64,000 bases of DNA. Source: Berberis thunbergii (Eukaryota; Streptophyta; Magnoliopsida; Ranunculales; Berberidaceae). Shown here piece after piece: positions 44,080-57,400 of this stretch (position 1 is the first letter of the stretch; every line of letters starts with the position of its first letter). Below the pieces are notes generated by a model, which did no database searches, had not been told where the DNA came from, and saw nothing but the letters and a program-made list of their open reading frames with translations. The stretch spans positions 186,001 to 250,000 of the forward strand of contig QNQO01007630.1 of assembly GCA_003290165.1 (NCBI GenBank), written 5' to 3'. A program made the translations under genes and the position numbers.

Positions 44080-45055
44080 TGAACTATAATTTCATGAAAG
44101 AAACTGCCAAAGCTCATCCACACCTTAGAGAAGAAATGATGTCTCAATTTACAGCAGTTATTCAAATCATCTAGCAACTCCATAACAAAATCATATCTAC
44201 TAAGAGCTAATTCAACACTCTCACCTTCCTCAGTACATGGTCCTCTTGGCACAAGCAATGATTTGCCCAACACCATTTGAGTGGTCTAGATAGAGCTCAG
44301 TCTAATACTGGAAATCAAATTCAAACTTCTCTTTACCAAATCCTTGAAACAGCAATCAAAGACAAACTTTCTAGACCTGACTTTAGCCAAATACCCCCGA
44401 CCGTTTCCTTTGGTCCTCTTTCAGAGACATAAATGAACATAATAGAAACCATTCAGAATCAACTTCAATCAGCTAGAACCCACAAACTCAATCTTCCTTC
44501 TACGAGACAACGTCCTCTCCCTGTTGTTTTGGATTCTGAGATGATTATCATCACTAATGATGCTTGCTCACGTTGTTTTGGATTCTGAGATGATTATCAT
44601 CACTTATGATTCTTCGAAATAGGGAACTTTTAGCATTTTGGCAGTCAAAGCTAACGGTACGATGCTTGCTCGCGTTGTTGATCTCGCATTGAGGAAAGTC
44701 TATGATAGCACTATGGTGAAGTGCTATGTTGTTGATGCCGTTCTTATTCAGACTCGTCATTGGAAAATTGGTATCATGTTAGGGGACTCGGGGAATTTGC
44801 TTACAGTCTTGCAAGGGGCTAATCACGACATGGACCCTGAGGTATGCTGGATGTGGCAACCACTCATTTGTAGTATTCAACTTCTCTCTAATCATAATTC
44901 ATGATTTTGTAACTTTATTCCTCGAGAACTAAATTATGAGGCACACAATTTGGCAACTTTTGCTGCGAATTTGTAGTGTAACCGTGTATATATATGTATA
45001 TAATGTGCTAGCAGCTTTAACCAAAAAAGAGTAAAGAAAGAACAGAAATTCTAAA
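44080..45055. other. Unassigned region, possible transposon debris
   Basis: It contains a direct repeat of TTGTTTTGGATTCTGAGATG (about 44523 and 44574) and a lone 88-codon frame at 44638-44904 with no recognised domain. No terminal repeats were found. Confidence 0.5.
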
Positions 45056-45218
45056 TGTCGAGGGAAAGAGCGAGGAAACCAGCGAGGTAAACGAGGTGGC
45101 GGGGGTGAACCGTTCACCCCCTCGAGATGTTTTCCGCGCGCGCATCTCGAAGAGAGTGAACGGTTTACCCCCCGCCACCTCGTTTACCTCGCTGGTTTCC
45201 TCGCCCTTTCCCTCGACA
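45056..45218. mobile_element. Palindromic foldback MITE (Mutator-like family)
   Basis: Arms of about 65 bp are nearly perfect inverted copies, TGTCGAGGGAAAGAGCGAGG at the left and CCTCGCCCTTTCCCTCGACA at the right. The GC-rich centre is CGCGCGC. The flanking TTCTAAA and TAGAAT may extend the inverted end. Single strands would fold into a very stable hairpin. The ends match 25957-26076 and the inverted-arm composite. Confidence 0.85.
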
Positions 45219-45458
45219 CATAGAATCGCTCAAGAAAGAAACACGTTCATAAACCAATACAATGAAAGATATCAATGAACCCTTTTGGAACCCAATGAAA
45301 GAAACCCATCAACTACTACAATACATGACCTTTTCATTTCTTGATAAATAAAATATTAAATGTTACAAAAATGGGTCACTGCACTGTTATTAGCAGCCTT
45401 GACCGCCTTAAGTGTGCTCCTTTGAATCAAAATAATGAAAAAAAAAATCACTACAAAT

Positions 45459-48400
45459 TTAACCTGTTCTGGTGCTTAAATAAAAATCTCCAGTGGTTAA
45501 GAACACATGTCTTCCCAACTCCACATCTACTGCAGGCTGATCTACGAAACAGTCTACTGTAATCTGCAAAAAATAAAAAACATGAAAATCTGAAATTCTT
45601 GCCTTGAATGGTATCTGAGCACTATTAACATTGGAAGGATAAACTAACCTTGCTATTCTGAAACTCCAGCTTCAGTTTTGAATGATCCCTTGACAATAGA
45701 TATGTTTGTAAAGCTTCAGCGTGCCTCATATTTCCTGAGATTGCAGAAATTTAAAACACAGGATGTGAGCTAGTGAAAGTTTGACAGCCTTTATGGAGAA
45801 AATAAGGTAGAGAAGTTCTTATAACCTGAATATAACTTGACAATAGCATCCGCATCAAACTTAAGAGCTGGCTTTGCCAGCTTGATAGCAAATGCCAATC
45901 CAGAAATATCATGGAATTTTTCTTCGCAAATAACAACCTACAGTCGCAGATGATATCTCATTAGAACTTTACAAAGAACACGGAGAAGGTCATAGCAGAG
46001 ATGATATCAATTATTTCCTTCGGTCCACGTGAGACACTGTAATCATCCAGTTGAACCTTTTGAGAATCATACAATAATTTATGCAAAAGGAACATTATTC
46101 AATGAAATTTTGTTTAATTTTTTTTAAAATTGTGTTAACTGAAGACACTGGGAGATAGATGGTCAATATTACAATCTAGAATGGATCTAAAAGCATCAAG
46201 GTGTATACTGCTAAATATTCAGTAACTGAACTTACCACATGAGGAGGCGTTATGTCTGAAGAAAGCAATGGAACACCAAGAACATCCCTGACATAATTTT
46301 CCTGCACATATCAGATTGTAAGTAAATATAGGAACCAATAACTTCAAGTACAAAATATTAAAAAACAGAAAAGTAATTTTACATAGAAGATAATAATACA
46401 GACTTCTCAATAGAGTCCCAAGCTAAAATTCCAATTCACGAACAAGATAGGAATAATATGTTCTGCTATCATGAAAATTGGCATGCTTATTTTTTCATCA
46501 AGTTAAGCATCTCATCAATTACATCAAATCATGCATTACACAAAGATTCAAATTCCATTGCCTCGATCGTACCTGTGAATGTAAAATACGCTCCAAGGTA
46601 GAGTTGTCCTCATTTAAAGAGTCAAAGTACACCTCTAGCATATCAGTAGGCTCAAGACCAGCTTTCTTCCTTAACTTCTGGATTCTATTAACAACCTGCA
46701 GTCAAGTATACAATCAGCTCAACAGTCATTCAAAGAAAAGATTCCATCTAAGCCCCATCAAGTGCAAAAGAACTGTCAAAATGTCCTGTAGTGCAAAATG
46801 ATATTCATTTTGAGAGGAAAAGCTAGACAATTACCTCACGAGCTACACCTGACTCAAATAATGACTCGTCTGGTTGCAAATCTAAAACAACCAAAACATC
46901 ACCTAGAATGGAATAAACAGCAGTTCATCAGTCCTGATAGTACATTATTATTCATGCATTTAGGAGGAAATCTCTAATAATATTTTACCATCTCCAGCAG
47001 CATCTATTTGCTTCTCAGCAAAATTAGCAGGGCGCTTGAACTCTCTAACAATCTGCAAAATCAGATACATGCTTCCTTAACCCCACTAGATTATACTGTA
47101 AATATTTGAAGTTAACAATAAAATTCCAACCGACACACTTGTATAGAAGGCAAGGAAACAACCCACAACTCAATATTTTTGAACTAAGAAATGACAAGAA
47201 AGATATCATCCTCATCATCAACTGTTTCTGAATGGTTTTAATTGAATTGCTTTGCATTTGAAAAAAAAAAAAAATACATCTATAAAACTAAAAGTGGTTG
47301 TGGAGATTTGCAAAAGTTTTGTACATGGTCCCATATGCATTTTTTTGGAGCCCTCCATTAAAAATTTAGGGGCAATGTTTCAAAATTCAGCTCTAGAGAA
47401 GATAAAGGGGACAATCGAACTCGAAGTTGTATGTTTTAGTAGCTCTCAGTTAATTGGGAGGAGGGATTAGACAATAGTAACTCATTACTTAACGTAACAT
47501 TGATGTCATAGTGGACCTTGTAATACTCATTTTTTATGAACAAAAATATTTTCACTTGTCAGAAAATAAATAAATAACAAAACATAACATAACACACAAA
47601 AAAAACCCAAGGAAGGTTAAACCATCACATTGTGTATATTTACAGAAGTAGAAGTTATATGAATGACATACAAGCAGATTGCAGATGTCTTCATGCACAT
47701 CCATGCCCAAATTACAATACAGACAAATTGTATTTCTGGAAAAAAAAAAAAAAAAAAAGGAATGATAAAATCTGTGGCACTAACTTTCTAACGTTTACAT
47801 TTTTGCCTGCTAGTGCCCATAATATATAGGCATAGAACAACGGCAAATGCAACAATCAGACCAGACTTCCTATCTTATGGAGATATCAATTTTTCACAGA
47901 AACATTTTTATAAGCATGATGTATAAGACATGGAGATTAAACATATAAACCCAGTCAGATAGGACAAACCTTAATGTCCGACAGCTTCAAGTAATGCCCT
48001 TCAAAGGTAATTTCTCCTACCTCCTCAAACTTCAAAATGTCTACCTGAGACATTGCCTTGACTCCCTTTGAAACAACCCCCATGGCTTTTCCTAGCCGCT
48101 TACCCAATGCACTAGGAGTATAAATCCACGAAACAAACAAGAAATTAAAGTATAAAAAAGGTTTGGAAAGAACACCAAAACTGAAATATTATGTCAACAG
48201 CATTACCTGAAATTCGGTTCAGCACGTAAAGAAGCATACTTCAAAGGATCATTGCATGGAACAAGTGATACTATATTGAGCTCATCTAGCACATACTACA
48301 TAAATAAACGTGAATTATTAGGGTCATATAAATCAAGAAATAGAAATATCACAAGTTTTTTTAGCTCCAAAATAAACATGGTTCCACTAAAAATAGGGGG

Positions 48401-51400
48401 AGCGACTTAAAAGGCTTACTTTTTATAATTGTAAACCACACAAGAACCTAATAATTGAAAATGCCTCAAAAGGCCTACTTTTCGTAATTCAAGACTACTA
48501 AAAGCCATGAACCCAAACCATGACTAAAAGATATGTATAAAGACAAAAATACCCATATTTCAAGACATATTTATGCAGTGTTGGTATTTATCTATTCAAA
48601 TTCAGTCACATTGAAGCAAACAAAATATGCAATCTTTTAACGCAATTTGATATTTTTTCGATTCAATTGTTTCAGGTCTTTCTATTTATTTTTAAACCAT
48701 GGGTTGGGTTTGTGCCTTGTGGCTTTCAAGAGTCTTGAATTATAAAAAATAGGCCTTTTGAGGCATTTTGAATTGTTAGGGTTTGATGTGATCTACAATT
48801 ATAAAAAGTATGCCTTCTAAGTCATTTTCTCCTAAAAATATGCCACAACGGAATGTTAAAACAAACACAAAGAGGTAAATGAAAATTCAGGAATACAAGA
48901 ATATTACATAATCTTAAGTTCTACGATGAAGATTAGCAAATAAAATAAAAAACTCTAAGGCGTTTAGCTGAGTAAACAGAAATTTTAAAAAAAAAAAAAG
49001 TCCCATAAACAGGAGCGAATAAATTCTTTAGGTATGATTGAAATTACTCCATTTACCATGATGAACATGCTCTAGATATCGTTAGGTTCCCTAAAAGATA
49101 CACGAACAAGTGGGAAAGATACAAGAAATCAAAGAAGATATGTCGCTTTAGATCAAGCTATATGCCTATAAGAGAAAGATCAATCTCAAAAAACTTTTAC
49201 ATCATCTACCATTCTCCAAAAGCAAATCCAAATCAAGCTAAATGGAGCACTTTTCTTTTAAATGAAATTCCAAGCTTTCTTTGCTCTAGCTTGTTTTGAA
49301 TCTTAGTCACCTTGGGGTTTCAAATTATATTAGCCTTCACCAGCTGTAGTTTAGACTTCACCAACTGTAGTTTAGACTGGTTATTTTAGTGGTTCAAGAG
49401 ATTCCCTCACATTCAGAACCGGTTAATTCCATCCTTTGCCATAGGTTTCATACACTTAGAATAATAAAATTTGCTAGGATGTGTTATCCTCTTCTTCCGT
49501 CCAAGAATGTCCTACATTATAAACCTTAGAAATAACATAAGGTCTCCCAATTAGAGGGAACCAAATGGGTGAGGCGTGCCTTAAACTGCAGACTTATGAG
49601 TCTATCTCAGTCACCAATTTTATAATCCCCACTAGATCGTTATAAACGGGTAAGGCATACCCTTTATATTGGGTTTTATACAATATCACGCGTAACTAAT
49701 AACTGAGTTTCTTTAAGCTATTGTCCGCTTGGAATCTCCTACACAAAAAATTTACTTGATTTACTTGAAAAGGCAACTCATGCTCCATCCCATTTTTTTT
49801 TTTTTGTAACATACATATATCAGATCAAATCTGTTGCTCAAAACATGGTGGATGTTCTTGTATCATCTTAGCATGTGTTGGTGAGTAGAAAACGCAGGTC
49901 TCAGATACTTCGTCATTTTGGATGATAATTTATTCTGTAGGTACATATTACAAGCATAGTTGTAATAAAGACTTCCGATTTTCTATTATTTTAATCTATA
50001 ACTATAGTCTAAATGCTTACTAGCAATTAATCTGTAAAAAATTAAGAAAATCTTACGTTGAGATAATTAAGATAAATACAATAAAAGAGAAATCTAGTAC
50101 AAACAGGAATCTTTGAAATAAAAATGCAAACCTCTCGTAGTTTTCCAGCAATATCTTCAAGAAAAGTCAAGTCAGGATTAACTACGACCATCTCTCTGCA
50201 TTTGGTTGTAATACAAGAAAAATGAAGAGAAAAGGACTAAAGGGAACCATAAGAAGGTAACTAATGAAAAGGAAGGAAACAAGCTATAACAGACCTAAGT
50301 GGTGTTTTCACAGGTTTGTTGTGGCGCTCCCGAATGTTGCGTGCAAGATCAATGACTGTCATCATTCTTGAAACACTTTGTTCAATGCGTTCATCTCTCT
50401 AGCATGATACAATTTAAGTTTGAATACACAACCATTGAAATTTTCAATAAACATTATGTCTCAGTTCCATAGCTAAGAGTTGGTGCATGTATAGTGGTAC
50501 CTTCCCTCCTGCTTGAGGAAAACTGCAGTAATGAATGCTTTCCTCCGATTCATCAGAAACTTTGCGCATGTTTTGATAAAGAACTTCTGTGAAGAATGGT
50601 GTAAATGGAGACATCACCTTACACGTTGTTAGAAGCACCTATAGACATAGCCCAGTTGTAAAAAATATCAAATAATGTGAGATATACACTTGACACACAA
50701 CTTTAATATAACACCTCACGTGTAGTAAGCAGAACTGCACCTCAAGTTTATATAAGCATTAGACACAGAAAAACTTAATTGATGATTTGATCGTACACAT
50801 GTAATAACCAGCAATACTTTCAAAACAATGACTTGGCAAAGTGTATGCAGAAAAAAAAAAACTACATTTTATATAAACGCAGACATCGCTAATTGTGTAA
50901 TTGTTAATTCCAGAAACAACTTTTATGTATAATTGTGCAGGTACAGTTATTTCCCAATCAGAGCCTGTTTCTATTTTCCATGTTAATTCATTTTCCTCAA
51001 TCCCCCACCCATAATACCCACAAACACAATGAAAGAACCATCTCAAGCACTATATACAAAACTTGGCAAATCGAACAGATTTTAGGCCCAACTGAACAGA
51101 ATTATGGGATTTATAATCAATTCTTTATCTGATATGGTTAACACCAACTAATCACTATAGCCTCCAGTGTTAAACTAATCTTTTATATGTTTTTAGGTAA
51201 TTCTTTCTCCTGTTCCTACACCATTTGATAACAAGTATATTGGTATCACATACCAAACAATATTGAGATCTATGCTGAACTTAGCATAAAATTCACAATG
51301 GTCTATCAAAGTAGTAGAAAACAAAAGGTAAACGTAAAATTGTAAAAAGAATGAAATTTGCAAGCTATTTAAACTCAGAGGTGGGAAGTTATTCACATAC

Positions 51401-54400
51401 CAAATAAGAAAGTAAATGTCAACCAATGAAGCATAAACAACATAAAGTTTAAAAACAGAGGCGGGAAGTTGTTTACATGATAAAGTGTTGAAAGTGCTCT
51501 CCTGCAGTCTTCCTCTCCGGTACGACCTTTTAGTCTTTTACGATTGAAACGTACATAAACATTCGTGAGGTTGTCAATAAACTTTAAGAGATAAGGCACC
51601 ACCTGAAAAGAAATAAATAGAAAAATTAACAACTATAACTGAGCCATGTTAATTGGAGTAAGGACATGACCTAGATCATGGGAAAGTTGGACCCCGTAGG
51701 GCCTCAACTCCAGAAGACATCAAACTGGGCTCACTCTTAAAATTGTCAAGGGTTCAAACCCTCGATTGTGAACAAGGTTAAATGCCGTTAAATCACCATG
51801 ATGACATGTTTCCTAAGCTATTAATTCCCATGAATCAAGTCGTATTTTTTAGAAAATACCTTACATTTATAAACAAAATGATGAGATGTAAAAATGTTAT
51901 ATTTTAACGAATAGTTATTAATCTAATGGAAGGCATAAAGATCATTTATGTGATAGAACACATTAAACAAAAACCAAATATATATTCATAAAACCAAATT
52001 ACGATAACTTATACGTCAAGGATAAAAAGGCGACCGTGTACAGCCGATATGCATCCATTTCTTGGCGTACAAAGTGAACCAGGCTTTCAGTTGCGGAATT
52101 AATCCACTGATCAAGTACATTTGACGATGTCTGCAGAGCAATCCTATCTGAAGGGACAAATGGTGCATGCTCCTTAGCTTCGAGTTTCTTGGCATGCTGA
52201 ACAAGGAATCTATAAGCATTATACCATGGAAGAAACACATCTTTCACCTGCATAGATAACAAGAAAGGTCAAATATGAGATAAGAGAAAACTCAGGAAGC
52301 GCATATGAAAATCGAAAGCAGTTACAAACAATACAAGGATACTGTGAGTCCACAAGTTGTGAGACAAGTACTACTTACAACTCCGAAGACTCCGTCACCT
52401 TTGAAACGCAGAGGCTCAGCACGCACAACTGGTGAATTAATAACGTATAATCTCAATGCGTCCTGTGTAAAAGCAGAAATTTTAAGAGTACAGCATGGCA
52501 AATTTGATCCATTAGCTAATTGAAATAGCAAATATGGATAAGCAAGCAGCTCTCCAGAAGATCAATAAAATATGTACCACTACTGAATATAATTATTATC
52601 ATCCTTCTTGTAAACTAACAACTTACAGCACCATATTTATCTAAAATTTCTGTTGGGGGAGGGTAGTTCTTCAATCTTTTACTCATCTTCTTCCCATCAG
52701 CAGCCAGGATAAGACCATTGCAAATAAGATTCCGAAATGCGGGTTTCCCAAATAATGCAGTTGACAAAACCATGAGAGTGTAGAACCTGCATCACCGTCC
52801 AAATTATGGAAACCCATTATCAAGATTATACATTTTATGAAAAATCAGATGTAAGAGTAGAATCAGCATCTTAACAGTACTCTTGCTATACAAGGTGTCT
52901 ATCAAACGTTTATAAACATAATTATAGTGTATAACCATTGGTAAAGTGAACCATGTGAAACATATGGGAATTATCCCAGGGACAGGAAGGAGAAACTCAT
53001 GTCCCATAGATAGATAAGCAAAAGCTAATAGGGTAAGACATAGCAGAAGCTGCAAGTTACTTGCCCTCAAGCAGGTTAAATAAATGCTACGAGATCACGA
53101 AATACACTAAATAAATAAATGTGATTAAATGGTGTAAACTAGCTAGCCATGGATAGGACATACAAAATTCAAACACCAAAAATTTATGAAAAAATATGGA
53201 TGGTCTAGATCAGTGTTTCAAAAAACATGGGCATACGCCATGAGGTGCACCTCCAGGGAAACACAAGTTTTTAGCATCAAAACATAACTTGAGGAGTAGA
53301 GTATCAACAGGCACTAAAAGGCATGTGTTTTTAACGCCTTGAGATGTGAAAATGTCTTAAAACATTGATTTTTGTGATCTTCAGTGGGGGGTTTCTTTAA
53401 AACAATGTGATTCATGAAGTGGCTTTTGTTACTTTTACTGAAGATTAGAATTGGATGTTTAGATTAGATATGCAACTGTTTTGGGTGTAACTTTTCTCAG
53501 GTTTAACTTTTCTCATTTCTAAGCATTTGTCCACTGAAATGTCTCGTGTCACGCCTTCGCGCTTAAAAAAATTGGCCTAGATAATTGATGTGAAATCCAA
53601 TCTTATACAGTATAAAGTGATAAAGAGGGAATGCTAAGAAATAGATATCAAAGAAAGTAATAAAATCAAGTATATTTTACGAATCTGAATTTTAGGTTTC
53701 CTAAATACTGACATGTGACATAAAACTTAACAAATGTGAAATACTAACCATCCACGAGTTTGATCTAGCCCCTCAGCAACAAACTGCCCAGGAAAATTAT
53801 TCTCAAAGAGCTCGACGTTTTCAAATGGATAATGAATATAGGCATATGGCATTGCTCCACTCTCAAACCAACAATCAAATACCTGTATGGAGAAAAGATT
53901 GTATGACGGAAAGTTGAAAAATGCCAGCTATGTAAGAGAAATTCTAGGAAAGACCGAGTGCAAATTATGAGAAAATTCATAAATGATTAGAGTATTGAAA
54001 AATGTAGTGCTTATACTGCATTTGAACTATGTACGCACTGCATTTTTTTAAAATATAATAAAATCCGTTGAACACGTATTGACACTCGTCGGATACTCCC
54101 ATCAAACACTCCATGCTTAGATCATCAGCATTTTCACATATTACTTGAAAAGTTTTGACTTTTTTTTACAAATTTTACAAGCATATTATGACAAGTTAAT
54201 ACTTCATGGGTAGTAATATTGAACTACATACTAAAACGCAAAAGGCATGTCCCATATGACTTTTTTGGCCGGCGCATTTGACACCTCATACCTGTGTCAT
54301 TGTTACATAGCTTTTGAAGAAATCCAACGTATGAGCCTTAGAATTTTGTATATCATGATATCCTCCTATAGTGGATTTCATAGATTCAAGATTGATTACA

Positions 54401-57400
54401 CCCGAGTACAAACCAATGATAGACATTGTAAATCAGTAGAAACTGGCAATAGTAGTCAATTAACTAGCATAAAAAGTTTATTTACCAATAAGGATGCAAG
54501 TCCATCCTTTGATATGCCTCATATTGCCTTGAGCAAAACAATCCGGATTTTACCACGGTACACAGACAGTGCCATTCTCAAATCTCAAGCACAGCATGTG
54601 AAGTAGCATCTATTTTACGGGAATCCAGGTTTAAATTTCAATAATATAATTTCATAGTTACAGGCATTCACTATAGCCACAAACAAAACAAGAATTTGTA
54701 AACTTCCAGCAGCAAGACTTGGGAAACCAAGAAAATCAAAAGATAGGCCATTCTAATCATTAATGAACATTTTATCAATCAATTTTACTTTAACCAAACA
54801 AAATGCATTCCTATTGCTATAATTAAAATGCATACTCTAGTCCAAGAGAAAAAATCATCATTGTGTTAGCATTAGAGCAATGTTCCAGGTTTTCAGACTC
54901 CATTCATGTTGAAACAATCTCAACCTTCATGATCTGATGTATCTTTTCAACTATTTAGCAGTATTTGATTCTATTTCAATCTGTCTACCACGAGAAGTTG
55001 TCACTAGTGCTCTAAAAGGAACAATGCAACATTAATTTAGTAAATGGTATGTGATATAAACAGACAATACAACAGAAGACCAGACTCAGTACAACTTACA
55101 TCATCAACCCGTCGCAGCACTCCAAAATGTGAACCACGACTGGATGGAATGGTAATATGATCAATCTTGTGACGGTGCAAATCTGTCACCTATATGAAAA
55201 GAATGTAGTTGGAAAAGTTCATCACGACGCAGGAATCTCAAGAACGTACTGGATACAGTAAAACCCAGATAAACTAATAGGCGATAAGTTAATGATCTCG
55301 CTAAGATAATACTTTTTGCCAGCCCCGACTTGGGCCATTTATAGGGGTATTACTGTACTAACACCAGTAATTATACAATACACAGAATAAATAGTAAGGT
55401 GGGATGCAAGTAGGCTTCAATTTATAGTATTGCAAAAAACAACAAAACGAATAGGCATCCAACCTTCACACCAGAAAGCTTTTCTAGTTTTGCAATGGAA
55501 TCCATGACAACTTTTTCTTCACCATCCTCACTTATCCAAATAGGAAGAGGAGTGCCCCAAAATCTACTTCGACTAACAGCCCAGTCCCTGGCATTTTCCA
55601 GCCAATTGTGAAAACGCTTTTCCTGTAATATGATGTTAACTGAATCAAAAGAATCAAAACATAAAACGGAAAATTATTTTGCAGACAGAATTAGCCTACA
55701 GAATGATCTTAAACTTCTGCCATGTATACACCTGAGCAGAGACCACAAACAGTGTCGTGAATCCTAGAGGTGACAGGATGAAGCTCTGGTCAGAACATTG
55801 GCTTGTTAAGAATAGTTTTGGACATCAAAACCTTTTGTTCTTCTTGGTTTAGGGTCTTTCAGGAGGGAATTGGAAGAATGTCCTTTTATCTTTGGGTAAG
55901 GTGTTTGTATTTTTCGTTTGCAATAGGCTCTCTCAACTTTTCTATTGTTTTTTTTGCATTTCTTTGACAATAAACTTATGTTTACAAACCAAAAGAGAAG
56001 TAAGCTTTTTATGTGATTTTTATGATGACCATCATACTGTTATCAGCATAAATCTAAACATTTGAAATATTTAGGTTAGGGATGTTAATTGGTTCGGTCG
56101 GTTTATAACTAGACCAAAACCAAACCAAACTAAGGATTCGGATCGGTTTTCACATTTTTTAAAACAAAAAACTGAAACCGAACCTGGGTAGTTAATTTGG
56201 TTCACGGTTGCTTCGCGGTGCAGGACTGAATTACCATAAATCGAGAATAATCGGATTTAATCGGTATTTTTTTTAATCATATATTTTAAAATTTAATCAT
56301 AGTCATATATAAAAATAATTAATCAAGAAACTATAAATTTGTTATTATATTACTTTACTAATTCATCAAATGAACCTAATTTTGCAGGATGCAAAAATAT
56401 AGTTACCTAGACTTGTTGAGCACCTTGTGTATTTTTACTAACCATCATGGATTGATGTGATGGACACCATTTTTATTGCAAAAATATCATTGAATAACTA
56501 CAATGTTTTGGTTGGTGGTACCCAAAAAAAATCATGATGCCTCCCACCCAAAATAGGTATCGGTGTACTGTGATGGACATGTGCCAGAGCCATATCAGTA
56601 TCCAATACATGTCTGACACCTAAATATTTGGTAAGTATGAGTCTTTTCTGTCATTATTTGCTTCAACTAGGTAGTAGGGAAGTAGAGAAGCATCTCTGCT
56701 TCAATTGTTCTATGCTTCAACTTCTCTACAAATACAAAAAAGGGAGACACAGAAGAAAGGAATCAAGAGAGAAAGAGAAAGACGGACCTAAGATCACCGT
56801 CGAATATGTCGTCGTCGTTCATAATCAGATCCACAGAGGGAGACACACATCCTTACCAGTTGATCAATTGATGGTGAGTGGAGGACTAGAGTGGAAAAAG
56901 GGAGGAAAAGTGAGATCGATTATGCGATGAATAAAGATCCAACATCCCTAATTTATATAACCATCTAGGGTTTGTTAGTTGATGATAACTTGAAAGCTAC
57001 AGTAGATCAACCCTTTTTAGGGCTTCCCATATCTATACGATTTGCTAGTCGCTGGCTCGCCCTTCTTCTTCATTGATTCTCTCTTCTTCTTTTCGATTTA
57101 CTTTTCTGGCTCGAGAGGACATGAGATCTGCGATGGGGAGCTGACGCTGAGTTAGGTTTGTTTGGGTTTTTTTTATACACAGAGAAATCGGCGTGTCAAC
57201 TCGGCCAATTATGTGGTGACACGCCAATTTAGTGCCCATTTTTGTGAGTCTGCGAAACCCATACCGATTTCACTCATCCGAATCGAACCACTCCCGTTTT
57301 TTGAATAATCGACAATTAGTGGCCGATTTAATAACACATAACCAAACCGAATTAGTCGGTTCGGTTTCAATTTTTTCCTTCTTTTTTTCATAGTCTGTAG

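Noticed and set aside
44638..44904. 88-codon plus-strand frame
   Set aside because: No domain recognised, surrounded by transposon debris, no start or splice context. Left unassigned.
45981..46060. Minus-strand coding-like stretch between two IleRS exons
   Set aside because: The conserved protein runs directly from the exon ending TPPHV to VVICEEKF, and including this piece would break that match.
53200..53580. Repeat-like AAAGGC/CGCCTT words in an IleRS intron, possible MITE
   Set aside because: No matching inverted ends or target duplication could be found by eye.
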